The notes beneath the pieces were generated by a model, which saw only the letters and a list, made by a program, of their open reading frames with translations, was not told where the DNA came from and made no database searches. A program made the translations under genes and the position numbers. Below are positions 36,626-44,986 of a DNA stretch of 64,000 nt, piece after piece (position 1 is the stretch's first letter; every line of letters starts with the position of its first letter). This DNA is from Maricaulis sp. (lineage in GTDB: Bacteria > Pseudomonadota > Alphaproteobacteria > Caulobacterales > Maricaulaceae): positions 1-64,000 of the forward strand of contig JAEPND010000008.1 of the NCBI GenBank assembly GCA_017643585.1, written 5' to 3'.

Positions 36626-37384
36626 CTACTCCGCGGCCGCTTCCAGCTTGGTCTCGAAGAAGATGGACAGCTCGGCGATCAGGGCCTGTTTTGCGATGGA
36701 AACGATTTCCGCGCCCGCTTCCGGTGTTGCTTGTGACGGGTCAGAGGCGATGCGGCCGTCGGGGAAGGTTGCCCGGTAGTCGGCTGCGTCGGTGAAGCGG
36801 CCGTTCGGTGCGATTTTCGGGTCCATCTCTACCCGTTTGATGGCGTCGGGATAGGCGTATTGCGTCACCGAGACTTCCGAGGCGGTGGCATGTGCCCCTT
36901 CGCCGACCGGAAACAGCTTCTTGCAGGTCGCCATGACGCCCGGCAATTCCCACCAGTTCTGTTGTGCCAGCCGTAGCGGACAGGGCACGTCATCGAGCGA
37001 GTAGTTCGCGTAGTACTCGGCGAAGGCGGCATTGATCGTGGTGATGTTTCCGCCATGCCCGTTGAAGAAATAGATGCGGTCAAATCCGTGTCGGACCAGC
37101 GAGGCGATCCAGTCATTCATCGCCGCGATCATGGTCGAGGGACGCAGCGTCATCGAGCCCGGAAAGGCCAGGTGATGCTGGGCAATGCCGACATTGAAGG
37201 TCGGGCCGACCAGGAAGCCGGATTCAGCACCGGCCTCCTGGGCAATGACTTCCGGACAGATCGCATCCGTGCCGACCAGCCCGTTGGGTCCATGCTGTTC
37301 GAACGAGCCGATGGGGATGATGATGCCCTTGCAGCGTTCCAGATAGGCTTCAACTTCCGGCCAGGTGGATGTGTTTAGCAACAT
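36626..37384 (-). CDS. Creatininase-family amidohydrolase
   Basis: 252 residues. Metal-dependent amidohydrolase fold: IIPIGSFEQHGPNGLVGTDAI supplies Glu, His and Asp ligands, FFNGHGGN supplies the His loop, and VGEGAHATASEVSVTQY carries the conserved His and Glu. Substrate is unknown; family members act on creatinine, formamide intermediates or peptide cofactors. No cofactor-peptide gene is nearby. It is followed after 5 bases by the Kelch gene, suggesting an operon. Confidence 0.88.
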   Translation of the reverse strand: MLLNTSTWPEVEAYLERCKGIIIPIGSFEQHGPNGLVGTDAICPEVIAQEAGAESGFLVGPTFNVGIAQHHLAFPGSMTLRPSTMIAAMNDWIASLVRHGFDRIYFFNGHGGNITTINAAFAEYYANYSLDDVPCPLRLAQQNWWELPGVMATCKKLFPVGEGAHATASEVSVTQYAYPDAIKRVEMDPKIAPNGRFTDAADYRATFPDGRIASDPSQATPEAGAEIVSIAKQALIAELSIFFETKLEAAAE

Positions 37385-37417
37385 GCGGATCTCCTCGTCT
37401 GGCGAGGAGAATGACGC

Positions 37418-37951
37418 CTATTCGCGGAAGTGCAAGGCCGAGCGATTGCGCACTTTCACGAGGAAGGCTTTCTGGCTGGCATCCCGGCTCTCCGCCGGCG
37501 TGGCCGCATCGAGCATCCTGTCCAGATCGCGCAAGGCCTCGGCCCCTGCGCTCTTGCCGACCAGATCAATCATCTTGTTGATCACCGAGTCGGGATTGGC
37601 AATGTCGGCATGGATCCAGAAGGCCTGGGCGACCATTTCCTCACCGGTGGTGCGTGAGACTTCGAAGCGTTCGCCAAGCATGGCCGCCAGCTGATCACGC
37701 CTGTCCGAGGGCACATCGCCAGCTTCCAGCATGTAGCCGGCCAGTACGACGGCAGCAGCTTCGCGCGGGTCCTCCAGGACATCGATGGCCTTCTTGCCGG
37801 TCTTGCTCCTGAAGCGCATCTTGCGCGGAAGGTTTGCGGCCTCACCTGCCAATTCCGCGAGTTCCTGCGCGCCGCGAGCCGCAGCATTAATGCGATAGAT
37901 CCAGAAACTCGCCGCAGCGAGTATTCCGATAAGTCCCAGAATGATGTGCAT
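37418..37951 (-). CDS. Hypothetical membrane-anchored protein, 177 residues
   Basis: Start at the ATG at 37951. One N-terminal membrane helix (IILGLIGILAAASFWIY) anchors a soluble helical domain (AIDVLEDPREAAAVVLAGYM, then LEAGDVPSDRRDQLAAML and ALRDLDRMLDAATPAES). The helical part resembles TerB-like folds in layout, without clear metal ligands. No family assigned. It lies 33 bases upstream of the creatininase and downstream of the 26-residue ORF. Confidence 0.65.
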   Translation of the reverse strand: MHIILGLIGILAAASFWIYRINAAARGAQELAELAGEAANLPRKMRFRSKTGKKAIDVLEDPREAAAVVLAGYMLEAGDVPSDRRDQLAAMLGERFEVSRTTGEEMVAQAFWIHADIANPDSVINKMIDLVGKSAGAEALRDLDRMLDAATPAESRDASQKAFLVKVRNRSALHFRE

Positions 37952-38020
37952 GGCGCGTCCTCCCTCCGCGTCGCGAAGATGGCGCACTCTAAGCGTGTGT
38001 GCAAGCGGGAAGAAAGGAGG

Positions 38021-38040
38021 CCGGCGCTCAAGGGCGCCGG
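38021..38040 (-). terminator. Hairpin after the 26-residue ORF
   Basis: On the minus strand CCGGCGC pairs with GCGCCGG around a CCTTGA loop, followed by CCTCCTTTCTTCCC. The stem is strong but the T-tract is weak. Confidence 0.45.
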
Positions 38041-38108
38041 CACTCCGCACGGTAGTGATAAGCCGCTCCGAGCGCCAGAAGCGCCGAGAGCAGAAGTATG
38101 ATTTGCAT
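38028..38108 (-). CDS. Possible 26-residue membrane microprotein
   Basis: From the ATG at 38108 to the TGA at 38030-38028: MQIILLLSALLALGAAYHYR then AECRRP. It is one hydrophobic helix with a positively charged C-terminus. The ribosome binding site is very strong (ggggagg, 7 bases before the ATG), which is the main reason to list it. The stop lies inside a GC-rich hairpin. No homologue known to me. Confidence 0.45.
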   Translation of the reverse strand: MQIILLLSALLALGAAYHYRAECRRP

Positions 38109-38275
38109 TGTACGGCCTCCCCGGCCCCCCGGTACGAATCAGTATCGGGTCGGGAAGAGAATCGCGCTCAAGTCCAAACCAAAGGTAAAGCACGTACAGG
38201 CCGTCACGGCTTCGTTACTGGTTCAATGGGTCTCACCTGGTGCAAGTATTCGCAAGGGAACAATTGGGGCGATCA

Positions 38276-39064
38276 ATGAAAGCGAGATTTCTGCTGAGTG
38301 CGGCTGTGTTGATGCTTGCGGCGTGCCGAGGGGCGCAAGAGCCCGCCGAACCATCGCAGGCGACAACGCAACAGGCCGAACCGTCACGCTGGGATTCTAT
38401 CATGGAAGCGGTGGAGGACGCAGAGCGTCCGGAAGAGGACCGTTTGCTGGACGCCAATCGCCACCCGGCGGAAGTGCTGGATTTTGCGGGTGTGGAGCGG
38501 GGCTGGGCCGTCGCGGACATTGTCCCGGGCAATGGCTATTACGCGCGCGTGCTGTCGACCGCCGTCGGGGATATGGGCCGTGTCTACGCCTATAATCCCA
38601 GCTGGGTCGCGGAGCGTTTCGGTGATGCGGACGCGGCCTTGAGCCTGATCGCGGACCGGCGCGCGAACATGTCCCATCATGTCGGTGACCTGGAAGATTT
38701 CGGAGCGAGTTTCGATCAGCCGCTCGATGCCGTCTTCATGGTCCTGTTCTATCATGACACCGGCTATGACGTGACGGACCGGGCGCGGATGAACCAGGCC
38801 ATCTTCGACGCGCTGGCGCCTGGCGGTGTCTTTGTCGTGATCGATCATCATGCGATCGAGGGCTCAGGGCTGGACGCCGTGGAAACGCTGCATCGTATCG
38901 ATGCATCCCTCGTGGTCGCGGAGGTCAGCGCGGCCGGGTTTGTGCTGGACAGTGAGAGCGACATGCTCGCCAACCCGGATGATCCCCGTGACATCTCGGT
39001 CTTTGCGCCACAGATCCGGCGCAATACGGACCGCTTCGTCTATCTCTTCCGCAAGCCGCAATAG
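38276..39064 (+). CDS. Lipoprotein with class I methyltransferase-like domain
   Basis: 262 residues. Lipoprotein signal with lipobox LAAC (Cys17), then an acidic Gln/Thr linker and a Rossmann-like domain: motif I is present as AVADIVPGNGYYARVLS, motif III/IV region as AVFMVLFYHDTGYDVTD, and APGGVFVVIDHHAIEG is motif VI. Proteins of this predicted-methyltransferase family with export signals are known in proteobacteria; the puzzle is where S-adenosylmethionine would come from outside the cytoplasm. The ATG at 38276 gives the proper signal peptide. A strong terminator follows. Confidence 0.8.
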   Translation: MKARFLLSAAVLMLAACRGAQEPAEPSQATTQQAEPSRWDSIMEAVEDAERPEEDRLLDANRHPAEVLDFAGVERGWAVADIVPGNGYYARVLSTAVGDMGRVYAYNPSWVAERFGDADAALSLIADRRANMSHHVGDLEDFGASFDQPLDAVFMVLFYHDTGYDVTDRARMNQAIFDALAPGGVFVVIDHHAIEGSGLDAVETLHRIDASLVVAEVSAAGFVLDSESDMLANPDDPRDISVFAPQIRRNTDRFVYLFRKPQ

Positions 39065-39073
39065 CGCTCACAA

Positions 39074-39104
39074 AAAAGGGCGGCCCGGGAGGCCGCCCTT
39101 TTCG
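39074..39104 (+). terminator. Rho-independent terminator
   Basis: AAAAGGGCGGCC (39074-39085) pairs with GGCCGCCCTTTT (39091-39102) with loop cggga; it ends the methyltransferase-like lipoprotein gene and could work in both directions. Confidence 0.93.
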
Positions 39105-39119
39105 TGTTGCATAGGGTGA

Positions 39120-39218
39120 TCAGGCCGCTTCGAGTGCAGCCTTGAAGGCATCCAGCTCGGTGTCGAGCTTGGACGCGTTCTCGCTGAGCGCTGAAGATGC
39201 ACCGGCGGGGTTTTGCGC
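39120..39218 (-). pseudogene. Remnant of the 3' end of a chemoreceptor gene
   Basis: On the minus strand about 32 codons read AQNPAGASSALSENASKL then DTELDAFKAALEAA and a TGA at 39122-39120. This looks like the last helix of an alphaproteobacterial methyl-accepting chemotaxis protein. The frame has an upstream TGA near 39222 and no start codon or upstream signalling domain, so it is a leftover. The next 160 bases upstream (39220-39383) are AT-rich and contain no gene that I can see. Confidence 0.4.
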
Positions 39219-39383
39219 TCAAATCGAATCTCGTTTTTGAATGAAATGATTTGAGCAAAACAAGGTTAATCAAGCCTTGCTGTAATGTTGTATTAAGTCG
39301 TTTGACTTGTATCCACGGCGACCTGTCTCGAGCAGATTTCGACTGACTAAGCCCAGGTGAAAGCCGCCTAAGGTTTTACTTGA

Positions 39384-40229
39384 TCATCGCACAAGGTCCT
39401 GGGCCAACAGGCCATAGATCAGCGTATCGCGAACCCCGATATGGGTTTTCCAGGCCCCCCGTAGGCGACCCTCATACTGAAAGCCCAGCTTCTCCACCAG
39501 TTTGACTGAACCGGTATTCTCTGGGTCGATGTCAGCATAGAGGCGACGGATCTTTCGCGTGGAAAAAGCGTGTCGAACCAATGCCTTGCCAGCTTCCAGC
39601 GCATAGCCCTTGCCCTGCGCCTCAGGGCAGAGAATATAGCCGATCTCGGCCTGGCCGGACTTGCGGTCCATGAGGATGATCCAGCCCAGGGCCTTTGCCG
39701 TGTCGGCCTGCTCGGTAATGGCGAAACACTCGATATTCGCGCCGTGCACATTCCAGGTGATGTAGTCGCGCGCCTCGTCCAGCGTGGTGATGGGCGCGCT
39801 CGACCAGAAGCGCATGTTTCCATCATCGGTCAGCGCTGGCAGCAGGGCCTCGGCGTCATGGATCGACATGGGTCGAAGGACCAAGCGCGCCGTCGTCAGG
39901 ATGACAGGATCGGTCTTCGGCGTGCGGTCCTGCAGTAGATCATTGGTCAGTTCCAGCCGCGTTTCCTCGAAGCGCTCCTCGATGCAGTCCTGCATGCGCT
40001 GGAAACACTCTCGCGAGAACCAGTCCGTTTCGTCGAAGCACATCTGCCGTGCCTGTTCCGACGGCCAGCAGGCATAGGACCAGTATGTTCCGTCCTCCGA
40101 CTGGTGCAGAATTGCGCCGTGCGAGCCGCAGAGTTGATGGATCTGGCGCGTGCCTTCTTCCCAGGCCTGACGGAATTCCGCGTCACGGCCGGGCTTGAGT
40201 TTCCAGTGATAGAGAACAGCAGAGGTCAT
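39384..40229 (-). CDS. ABM-like domain fused to GNAT acetyltransferase
   Basis: 281 residues in two modules. Residues 1-100 resemble a dimeric alpha+beta barrel (antibiotic biosynthesis monooxygenase-like): AVLYHWKLKPGRDAEFRQAW, GAILHQSEDGTYWSYACWPS. Residues 110-281 are a RimJ/RimL-type GNAT domain: LTTARLVLRPMSIHDAEALL, the acetyl-CoA loop in CPEAQGKGYALEAGKALV, and ENTGSVKLVEKLGFQYEGRL. The second module probably acetylates an amine; the first may bind the substrate. The fusion has no internal stop, and I see no second start with a ribosome binding site. Confidence 0.82.
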   Translation of the reverse strand: MTSAVLYHWKLKPGRDAEFRQAWEEGTRQIHQLCGSHGAILHQSEDGTYWSYACWPSEQARQMCFDETDWFSRECFQRMQDCIEERFEETRLELTNDLLQDRTPKTDPVILTTARLVLRPMSIHDAEALLPALTDDGNMRFWSSAPITTLDEARDYITWNVHGANIECFAITEQADTAKALGWIILMDRKSGQAEIGYILCPEAQGKGYALEAGKALVRHAFSTRKIRRLYADIDPENTGSVKLVEKLGFQYEGRLRGAWKTHIGVRDTLIYGLLAQDLVR

Positions 40230-40279
40230 GGTGAAGGGTTAGCGTGAGCCGCCGATCCCGTCCATGACCCGCAGGACGA

Positions 40280-41464
40280 TCAGCCCTGGCCTTCACCCGC
40301 CAGGCGCTGCTTGCGCAGCTCGCTGGCGCGCACCTTCTGGCTTTCCGAGCGTAGTTGCCCGCAGGCGGCGAGGATGTCGCGGCCGCGCGGCGTGCGGACC
40401 GGGCTGGCATAACCGGCGCGATTTACGACGTCGGCAAAGGCCTCGATCTGGTCCCAGTCAGAACATTCATACGGGCTGTCCGGCCACGGGTTGAACGGGA
40501 TCAGGTTGATCTTGGCGGGCACGCCCTTGAGCAGTTTCACCAGCTCGCGCGCCTCGGCCAGGCTGTCATTTACACCCTTGAGCATGACGTATTCAAACGT
40601 CACGCGCTTGGAGTTGTTGAGGCCCGGATACTGGCGGATGGCGTCCATCAGTTCAGCCAGCGGGTATTTCTTGTTCAGCGGGACCAGTTCGTTACGCAGG
40701 TCGTCATTGGTCGCGTGCAGCGATATTGCCAGCATGGTGCCGGTGCGTTCGCCCAGCTCCTTGATCTTCGGAACGACGCCTGACGTCGACACGGTCGTGC
40801 GGCGGCGGCCAATACCCATGCCCTCACCATCGGAAATGATGTCGATGGAATCCGAGACATTATCCAGATTGTAGAGCGGCTCACCCATGCCCATGAAGAC
40901 GATATTGGTGATCTTGCGGTTTTCGTTCGAGGTCGGCCATTCCTGCAGATCATCGCGCGCAATCATCACCTGGGCGGCGATTTCGGCGGCGGTCAGATTA
41001 CGCACCAGCGCCTGGGTGCCGGTGTGGCAGAAGGTGCAGTTAAGCGTACAGCCGACCTGGCTGGAGACACACAGCGCGCCGGACTTGGCGACGTCGGGAA
41101 TGAAGACGGTCTCGCATTCCACGCCCGGAGACAGTTCGATCAGGTATTTGCGTGTGCCGTCGACAGAGACCTGGCGCTCGGTGAGCTTGGGCCGGGTCAG
41201 TGTGAACTCGGCCGCCATTTTGGCCCGCAGATCCTTGGAAATATTGGTCATGTCGTCGAAGGACTGGGCGCCGTAGTGATAGATCCAGCGCCATAGCTGT
41301 TCCGCGCGCATCTTGGCTTTTTTCTCGTCCACACCGATCTGGATCGCCGCCTCGCGCAATTGCGCGCGCGTCATGCCTGCCAGCGAGGTGGGCAGCGCGG
41401 TCTCACCCTCATTGAGGCGAGGGGCGTTCGGGTTGGCGGCGGAAATGTTCAGCGCGTGGTTCAT
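40280..41464 (-). CDS. rlmN: Dual-specificity rRNA/tRNA adenine-C2 methyltransferase RlmN
   Basis: 394 residues. A radical-SAM enzyme that methylates A2503 of 23S rRNA and A37 of some tRNAs. The cluster motif C-x3-C-x2-C is in [44 protein letters not shown] and [17 protein letters not shown] are family-typical. A late Cys in [10 protein letters not shown] is the acceptor of the methyl-Cys mechanism. Complete length; monocistronic as far as spacing shows. Confidence 0.96.
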   Translation of the reverse strand: MNHALNISAANPNAPRLNEGETALPTSLAGMTRAQLREAAIQIGVDEKKAKMRAEQLWRWIYHYGAQSFDDMTNISKDLRAKMAAEFTLTRPKLTERQVSVDGTRKYLIELSPGVECETVFIPDVAKSGALCVSSQVGCTLNCTFCHTGTQALVRNLTAAEIAAQVMIARDDLQEWPTSNENRKITNIVFMGMGEPLYNLDNVSDSIDIISDGEGMGIGRRRTTVSTSGVVPKIKELGERTGTMLAISLHATNDDLRNELVPLNKKYPLAELMDAIRQYPGLNNSKRVTFEYVMLKGVNDSLAEARELVKLLKGVPAKINLIPFNPWPDSPYECSDWDQIEAFADVVNRAGYASPVRTPRGRDILAACGQLRSESQKVRASELRKQRLAGEGQG

Positions 41465-41564
41465 CGAGTGTCGTCTTCGGTTCTGCAGCAGGCCGGGGCA
41501 TCTATCACAGAATACGCCGGATTCCTAATCCTCGCGCGATGATCGGTGAATTACCGACGGGTGA

Positions 41565-42068
41565 TCAGCACAACGCGTCGACGCGCTGCAGGGCTGCCGT
41601 CACACCGCGCAGGGAGAACTCATAGGCTGCCGAGACACCATCGGTTGTGGTCGCCTGGACGCGCATCACCGAGCCGCGGCGCATGGAGCGGATGACACGC
41701 GGTTCGTCGTCGAGCTGGTCGAGGAAGCCTTCCTGGCCGTCGGTGAACATGGAATAGCGGCTGGAGCCAATGCGGATTTCCGGCGGGCTGGTCGGGCGCA
41801 GGTCATAGCCGACCAGGATGTTTGGCTGTTCGGTCACTGCGCCGTTCTGCCAGCTGGAGACGATGAAATAGACCGAACCGTGTTCGTGATTGCGCGGCGC
41901 GCTGTCGGTCGGACGGCTGAGTGCGTAGCAGACCAGGCCCTGGTCGGTCTGGCGTGTGAAAACGCGCCAGTCGGTATATTCGCCGCGAAATTGCGGATCG
42001 GCCTGGGCCAGGGCGGCCGGAGCGAAACTGGTCAGGGAAAGAAGGGCGGCAGCAAGCAGACGGCGCAT
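41565..42068 (-). CDS. Invasion-associated locus B (IalB)-like secreted protein
   Basis: 167 residues. Signal peptide RRLLAAALLSLTSFAPAALA. The mature part has the IalB pattern: YTDWRVFTRQTDQGLVCYALS, PRNHEHGSVYFIVSSWQNG, EIRIGSSRYSMFTDGQEGFL, and the ending GVTAALQRVDALC, whose last Cys pairs with the Cys near residue 48. IalB proteins are periplasmic/outer-surface; here it need not relate to virulence. The ATG at 42068 gives the better signal peptide than 42095. Confidence 0.82.
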   Translation of the reverse strand: MRRLLAAALLSLTSFAPAALAQADPQFRGEYTDWRVFTRQTDQGLVCYALSRPTDSAPRNHEHGSVYFIVSSWQNGAVTEQPNILVGYDLRPTSPPEIRIGSSRYSMFTDGQEGFLDQLDDEPRVIRSMRRGSVMRVQATTTDGVSAAYEFSLRGVTAALQRVDALC

Positions 42069-42175
42069 GGACGGCGACACTCCGGTTAAACGCAACAGAC
42101 ACGAAACAAGCGCATCGACATGGCCGTTTCAAGGCAGGGTTAACCTGAATTTACCGTCAGGAGATTGCCGGGAAG

Positions 42176-42697
42176 TTAGCGGTGGGAACCGAATTTCTTC
42201 CAGCTGTCGGGTGATTTCAGTTCCGGCCCGCCGGGCATCAGCGGGCGTTCCGGATATCCCCCCATCGAGACCGTGCGATCATACAGCGTGACGGCGCAGG
42301 CCACCGAGACATTGACACAGAACTTGGTCGGGATTTTCACGATGTGGGCACAGCGTTCCTGCATCTCTGCGGTCAGGGATCCACGCTCGCGTCCGAAGAC
42401 ATAGGCCGCGCATTTGGGATGGCGGAAGCTGGGGAGTTCAACAGCGTCATCGGTCAGCTCGATCCCGACCAGCTGGCAATTGGACGGCAACAGCATGTCA
42501 TCCAGCCCGTCCCAGCCATAATAGGGCAGGTGGTCCATGGATTTGGACGTGTCCGCGTCATTGATCTCGCGCACCCGGTGGTGAGCATTAACGGAGAAAG
42601 CGAAGCTGGCGCCAAAGGCGTGGGCGGTGCGCAGGATGGCACCCAGATTCATCGGTTTGGAAATGCCTTCCGCGCCTATGGCAAAATATCCGCGCAT
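42176..42697 (-). CDS. SpoU/TrmH-type RNA 2'-O-methyltransferase
   Basis: 173 residues, trefoil-knot fold. Conserved blocks: GISKPMNLGAILRTAHAFGA near the N-terminus, AYVFGRERGSLTAEM in the middle, and VKIPTKFCVNVSVACAVTLYD near the end, which build the knot and S-adenosylmethionine site. It lacks the extra N-terminal substrate-binding domain of larger TrmH proteins. It likely methylates a tRNA or rRNA ribose; target unknown. It lies 9 bases downstream of the isoaspartyl peptidase. Confidence 0.9.
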   Translation of the reverse strand: MRGYFAIGAEGISKPMNLGAILRTAHAFGASFAFSVNAHHRVREINDADTSKSMDHLPYYGWDGLDDMLLPSNCQLVGIELTDDAVELPSFRHPKCAAYVFGRERGSLTAEMQERCAHIVKIPTKFCVNVSVACAVTLYDRTVSMGGYPERPLMPGGPELKSPDSWKKFGSHR

Positions 42698-42706
42698 GGA
42701 GAAATC

Positions 42707-43570
42707 CTAGTCGACCGCGACACGAATTTCGCCAGCGGTGTCGACGACCGCGCGTTTCATGCCGGGAGAGTTGAAAATATCGACGACCGTGCCGTCACGT
42801 CCCACGGCGATGATACCGCCTTCACCGCCCAGCTTGCCAACAGCATCTACAGTGGCGCGCGTGGCGTCGGTGACGTTGGCGCCGCCGAACTCGATACGGG
42901 CCGCCAGATCCTTGGCAGCTGCCAGGCGCATGAAGAACTCGCCCTGGCCGGTGCAGGAAATGGCGACCTGGTCGTCCGCCCAGGTGCCCGAGCCGATAAT
43001 CGGACAATCGCCGACCCGGCCCTCCAGCTTGTCCAGCGTACCGCCCGTCGAGGTGGCCGCGGCAAGGCGCCCCTGGCTGTCCAGAGCAACAGCACCGACC
43101 GTGCCGGTGGGAAACTCACGATCATCCGGCTCGGCAGCGGGGACATAATAGTCATTCACGCTCTCGACGCGTTCGAACGCGCCCAGGCTGGCGAAGTTTA
43201 CCGCCCCATTGCCGGCGACCATGACATGCGGTGTCTTTTCCATGACCGCCCGCGCCACCCGGATCGGGCTGACAAAGCCGGTCAGCGTGGCGACGGAACC
43301 GGCCGCGCGCGTCTCTCCATCCATGATCGCGGCGTCCAGTTCGTAGCGACCCGCCGCGTTCGGAGAGGACCCCTTGCCGGCGACATAAAGGCCGGAGGCC
43401 TCCAGATCTTCCACCATCGCCGTGACGACATCGATCGCACGTCCGCCGGACTGCAGCATATTGCGTCCGTGTTCTGCCAATGCCGCAAGATGGGCGCGAA
43501 CGGCTGCATAGTCGTGATCGCCAAGGACGCCGGCGCCACCATGAATGGCCAGAGCTGTCGGAGAGGTCAT
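42707..43570 (-). CDS. Isoaspartyl peptidase / plant-type asparaginase
   Basis: 287 residues. An Ntn hydrolase made as a precursor and cleaved before the catalytic Thr in [20 protein letters not shown]. Other features: [11 protein letters not shown] at the start, [47 protein letters not shown] with the conserved Gly-Thr and Asp, and [12 protein letters not shown] near the end. It removes damaged isoaspartyl dipeptides or asparagine. It shares a transcript with the TrmH-like gene. Confidence 0.93.
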   Translation of the reverse strand: MTSPTALAIHGGAGVLGDHDYAAVRAHLAALAEHGRNMLQSGGRAIDVVTAMVEDLEASGLYVAGKGSSPNAAGRYELDAAIMDGETRAAGSVATLTGFVSPIRVARAVMEKTPHVMVAGNGAVNFASLGAFERVESVNDYYVPAAEPDDREFPTGTVGAVALDSQGRLAAATSTGGTLDKLEGRVGDCPIIGSGTWADDQVAISCTGQGEFFMRLAAAKDLAARIEFGGANVTDATRATVDAVGKLGGEGGIIAVGRDGTVVDIFNSPGMKRAVVDTAGEIRVAVD

Positions 43571-43937
43571 GTCGTGGGTTCCTCATGCCGCTGTTGATTA
43601 GGCGCCTCTAACATTACGCTCGGGGAAAGCGAACGGAATTTTACCTGCGCCGAGGTGACGCATATACCCGCGCTCAGATTGTGGTTAAATAATCGGGTCG
43701 GACGCGAGCGCTGTGTCTCTTCTATCCCGGAGGTCATGTCTTTCGCGCCCGGCAGGTAAAAAGATTGTCACGGCCGACTTGTCACAGGTCGTGCGAACCT
43801 TGGGGCCAGGCAGCCTCCCCCAGTCTGTCTGTCCCGTCCCCGATTGCGCGCGGCCTGGACGCAGGTCGCGCGTTTTCTTTTCGCTGGTGACGCGTTATGT
43901 CCCATGGATAAACTCAACGTCGAGGGGATGACATCCA
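43571..43937 (+). other. Gene-free leader region with terminator-like hairpin
   Basis: 367 bases between the divergent isoaspartyl peptidase and SDR genes. It holds a minimal ORF at 43736-43759 (MSFAPGR and stop) with a good ribosome binding site (cggaggtc), and a terminator-like hairpin at 43847-43881. No known riboswitch was recognised. It could be an attenuated leader or a small RNA gene. Confidence 0.5.
43847..43881 (+). terminator. Terminator-like hairpin upstream of the SDR gene
   Basis: CGCGCGGCCTG (43847-43857) pairs with CAGGTCGCGCG (43862-43872), one G-T pair, tetraloop gacg, followed by TTTTCTTTT. It ends 56 bases before the SDR start, with no upstream plus-strand gene to terminate. 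Confidence 0.7.
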
Positions 43938-44720
43938 ATGAAACTTGACTCTTCCATCGCCGCCATTGTGACCGGCGGTGCTTCCGGTTTGGGCGAAGGT
44001 ACGGCACGCCGTCTGGCGGCTGAAGGCGCGAAAGTCGCCATTTTTGACATGAACGTCGAGCGCGGCGAACAGGTCGCCAGCGAAATTGGCGGCGTGTTCT
44101 GTCACGTCAATGTGGCGGACGAGGACAGCGTCAATGCGGGCTTTGAAAAGGCGCGTGCTGCCCACGGACAGGAACGTGTCCTGGTCAATTGCGCCGGTAT
44201 CGGGGGTGCTGAAAAAACGGCACGCCGTTCTGGCTCAACCGGTGAGATCTCGGCGCATGATATGGGGCGCTTCACGCGCATTATCTCGATCAACCTGATT
44301 GGATCATTCATGTGCGCGGCCAAAGCAGCCGAAGGCATGATGGGCCTAGACCCGCTGGGCGATAGCGGACGCGGCGTCATCGTTCACACCGCATCGGTTG
44401 CGGCGCAGGACGGCCAGATCGGCCAGGTCGCCTATTCCGCCTCCAAGGGCGGTATCTACGGCATGACCCTGCCGATGGCACGCGATCTCGCCAAGGAAGG
44501 CATTCGTGTGAACACGATCCTGCCGGGCTTCTTCGAGACGCCGATCTATCAGCAGATGCCGCCGGAAGTGAAAGTGAACCTGGCGTCCCACCTGCAATTC
44601 CCGCAGCGTTTCGGCACGCCGGAAGAATATGCGGACCTGGTGAACTTCATGGTCTCCAGCGACTACATCAATGCCGAGTGTGTCCGTCTGGATGCCGGCG
44701 CCCGCATGCCCCCGAAATAG
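43938..44720 (+). CDS. SDR, type II 3-hydroxyacyl-CoA dehydrogenase-like
   Basis: 260 residues. Short-chain dehydrogenase fold: AAIVTGGASGLGEGTARRL binds NAD, Asp in FDMNVERG follows strand 2, NCAGIGG, the catalytic Ser in VHTASVAAQDG, and Y-x3-K in QVAYSASKGGIYG. The insert after NCAGIGGAEKTARRSG and the C-terminal PGFFETPIYQQMPPEVK match type II hydroxyacyl-CoA dehydrogenases that act in branched-chain amino acid or fatty acid breakdown. It is preceded by a structured leader and followed by a terminator. Confidence 0.88.
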   Translation: MKLDSSIAAIVTGGASGLGEGTARRLAAEGAKVAIFDMNVERGEQVASEIGGVFCHVNVADEDSVNAGFEKARAAHGQERVLVNCAGIGGAEKTARRSGSTGEISAHDMGRFTRIISINLIGSFMCAAKAAEGMMGLDPLGDSGRGVIVHTASVAAQDGQIGQVAYSASKGGIYGMTLPMARDLAKEGIRVNTILPGFFETPIYQQMPPEVKVNLASHLQFPQRFGTPEEYADLVNFMVSSDYINAECVRLDAGARMPPK

Positions 44721-44757
44721 GGCTCAGGCGGTAAGCAAAAAAGCAAATCTGTTATGC

Positions 44758-44790
44758 AAAAACGGTGACCTCAAGGTCGCCGTTTTTCTT
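44758..44790 (+). terminator. Rho-independent terminator of the SDR gene
   Basis: AAAAACGGTGACC pairs with GGTCGCCGTTTTT around a TCAA loop (44758-44787), with a T-tract running on to 44790. Confidence 0.9.
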
Positions 44791-44895
44791 ATTAAAAGCA
44801 ATTAATTAACCCGTTTTTATTTGTTGCAAATATGTCGCATAATCAAACAAAAAAGCTGAAGGAACCCTGTTTGCGAAGATGTCGCAGGTATAGCG

Positions 44896-44912
44896 CAGTT
44901 GATAATCATTCC
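44896..44912 (+). promoter_or_regulatory. Fur-like operator, distal copy
   Basis: cagttgataatcattcc at 44896-44912 resembles the Fur box core (GATAAT-n-ATCATT) and the site before bfd. It lies 75 bases before the receptor start. Confidence 0.65.
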
Positions 44913-44923
44913 TAAATATGATG

Positions 44924-44941
44924 CATTTGAAAATCATTCTT
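44924..44941 (+). promoter_or_regulatory. Fur-like operator, proximal copy
   Basis: catttgaaaatcattctt at 44924-44941 repeats the upstream site at 28-base spacing; two adjacent sites suggest tight iron repression of the receptor gene. Confidence 0.6.
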
Positions 44942-44986
44942 AAAAGATTTTACCGGCGCAGATACCTATTGAGTGGGACCACACAA

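Noticed and set aside
43571-43937. Known regulatory RNAs (6S RNA, SRP RNA, RNase P RNA, SAM-type riboswitch)
   Set aside because: None of the conserved cores of these RNAs could be recognised, so no name was given to the leader.
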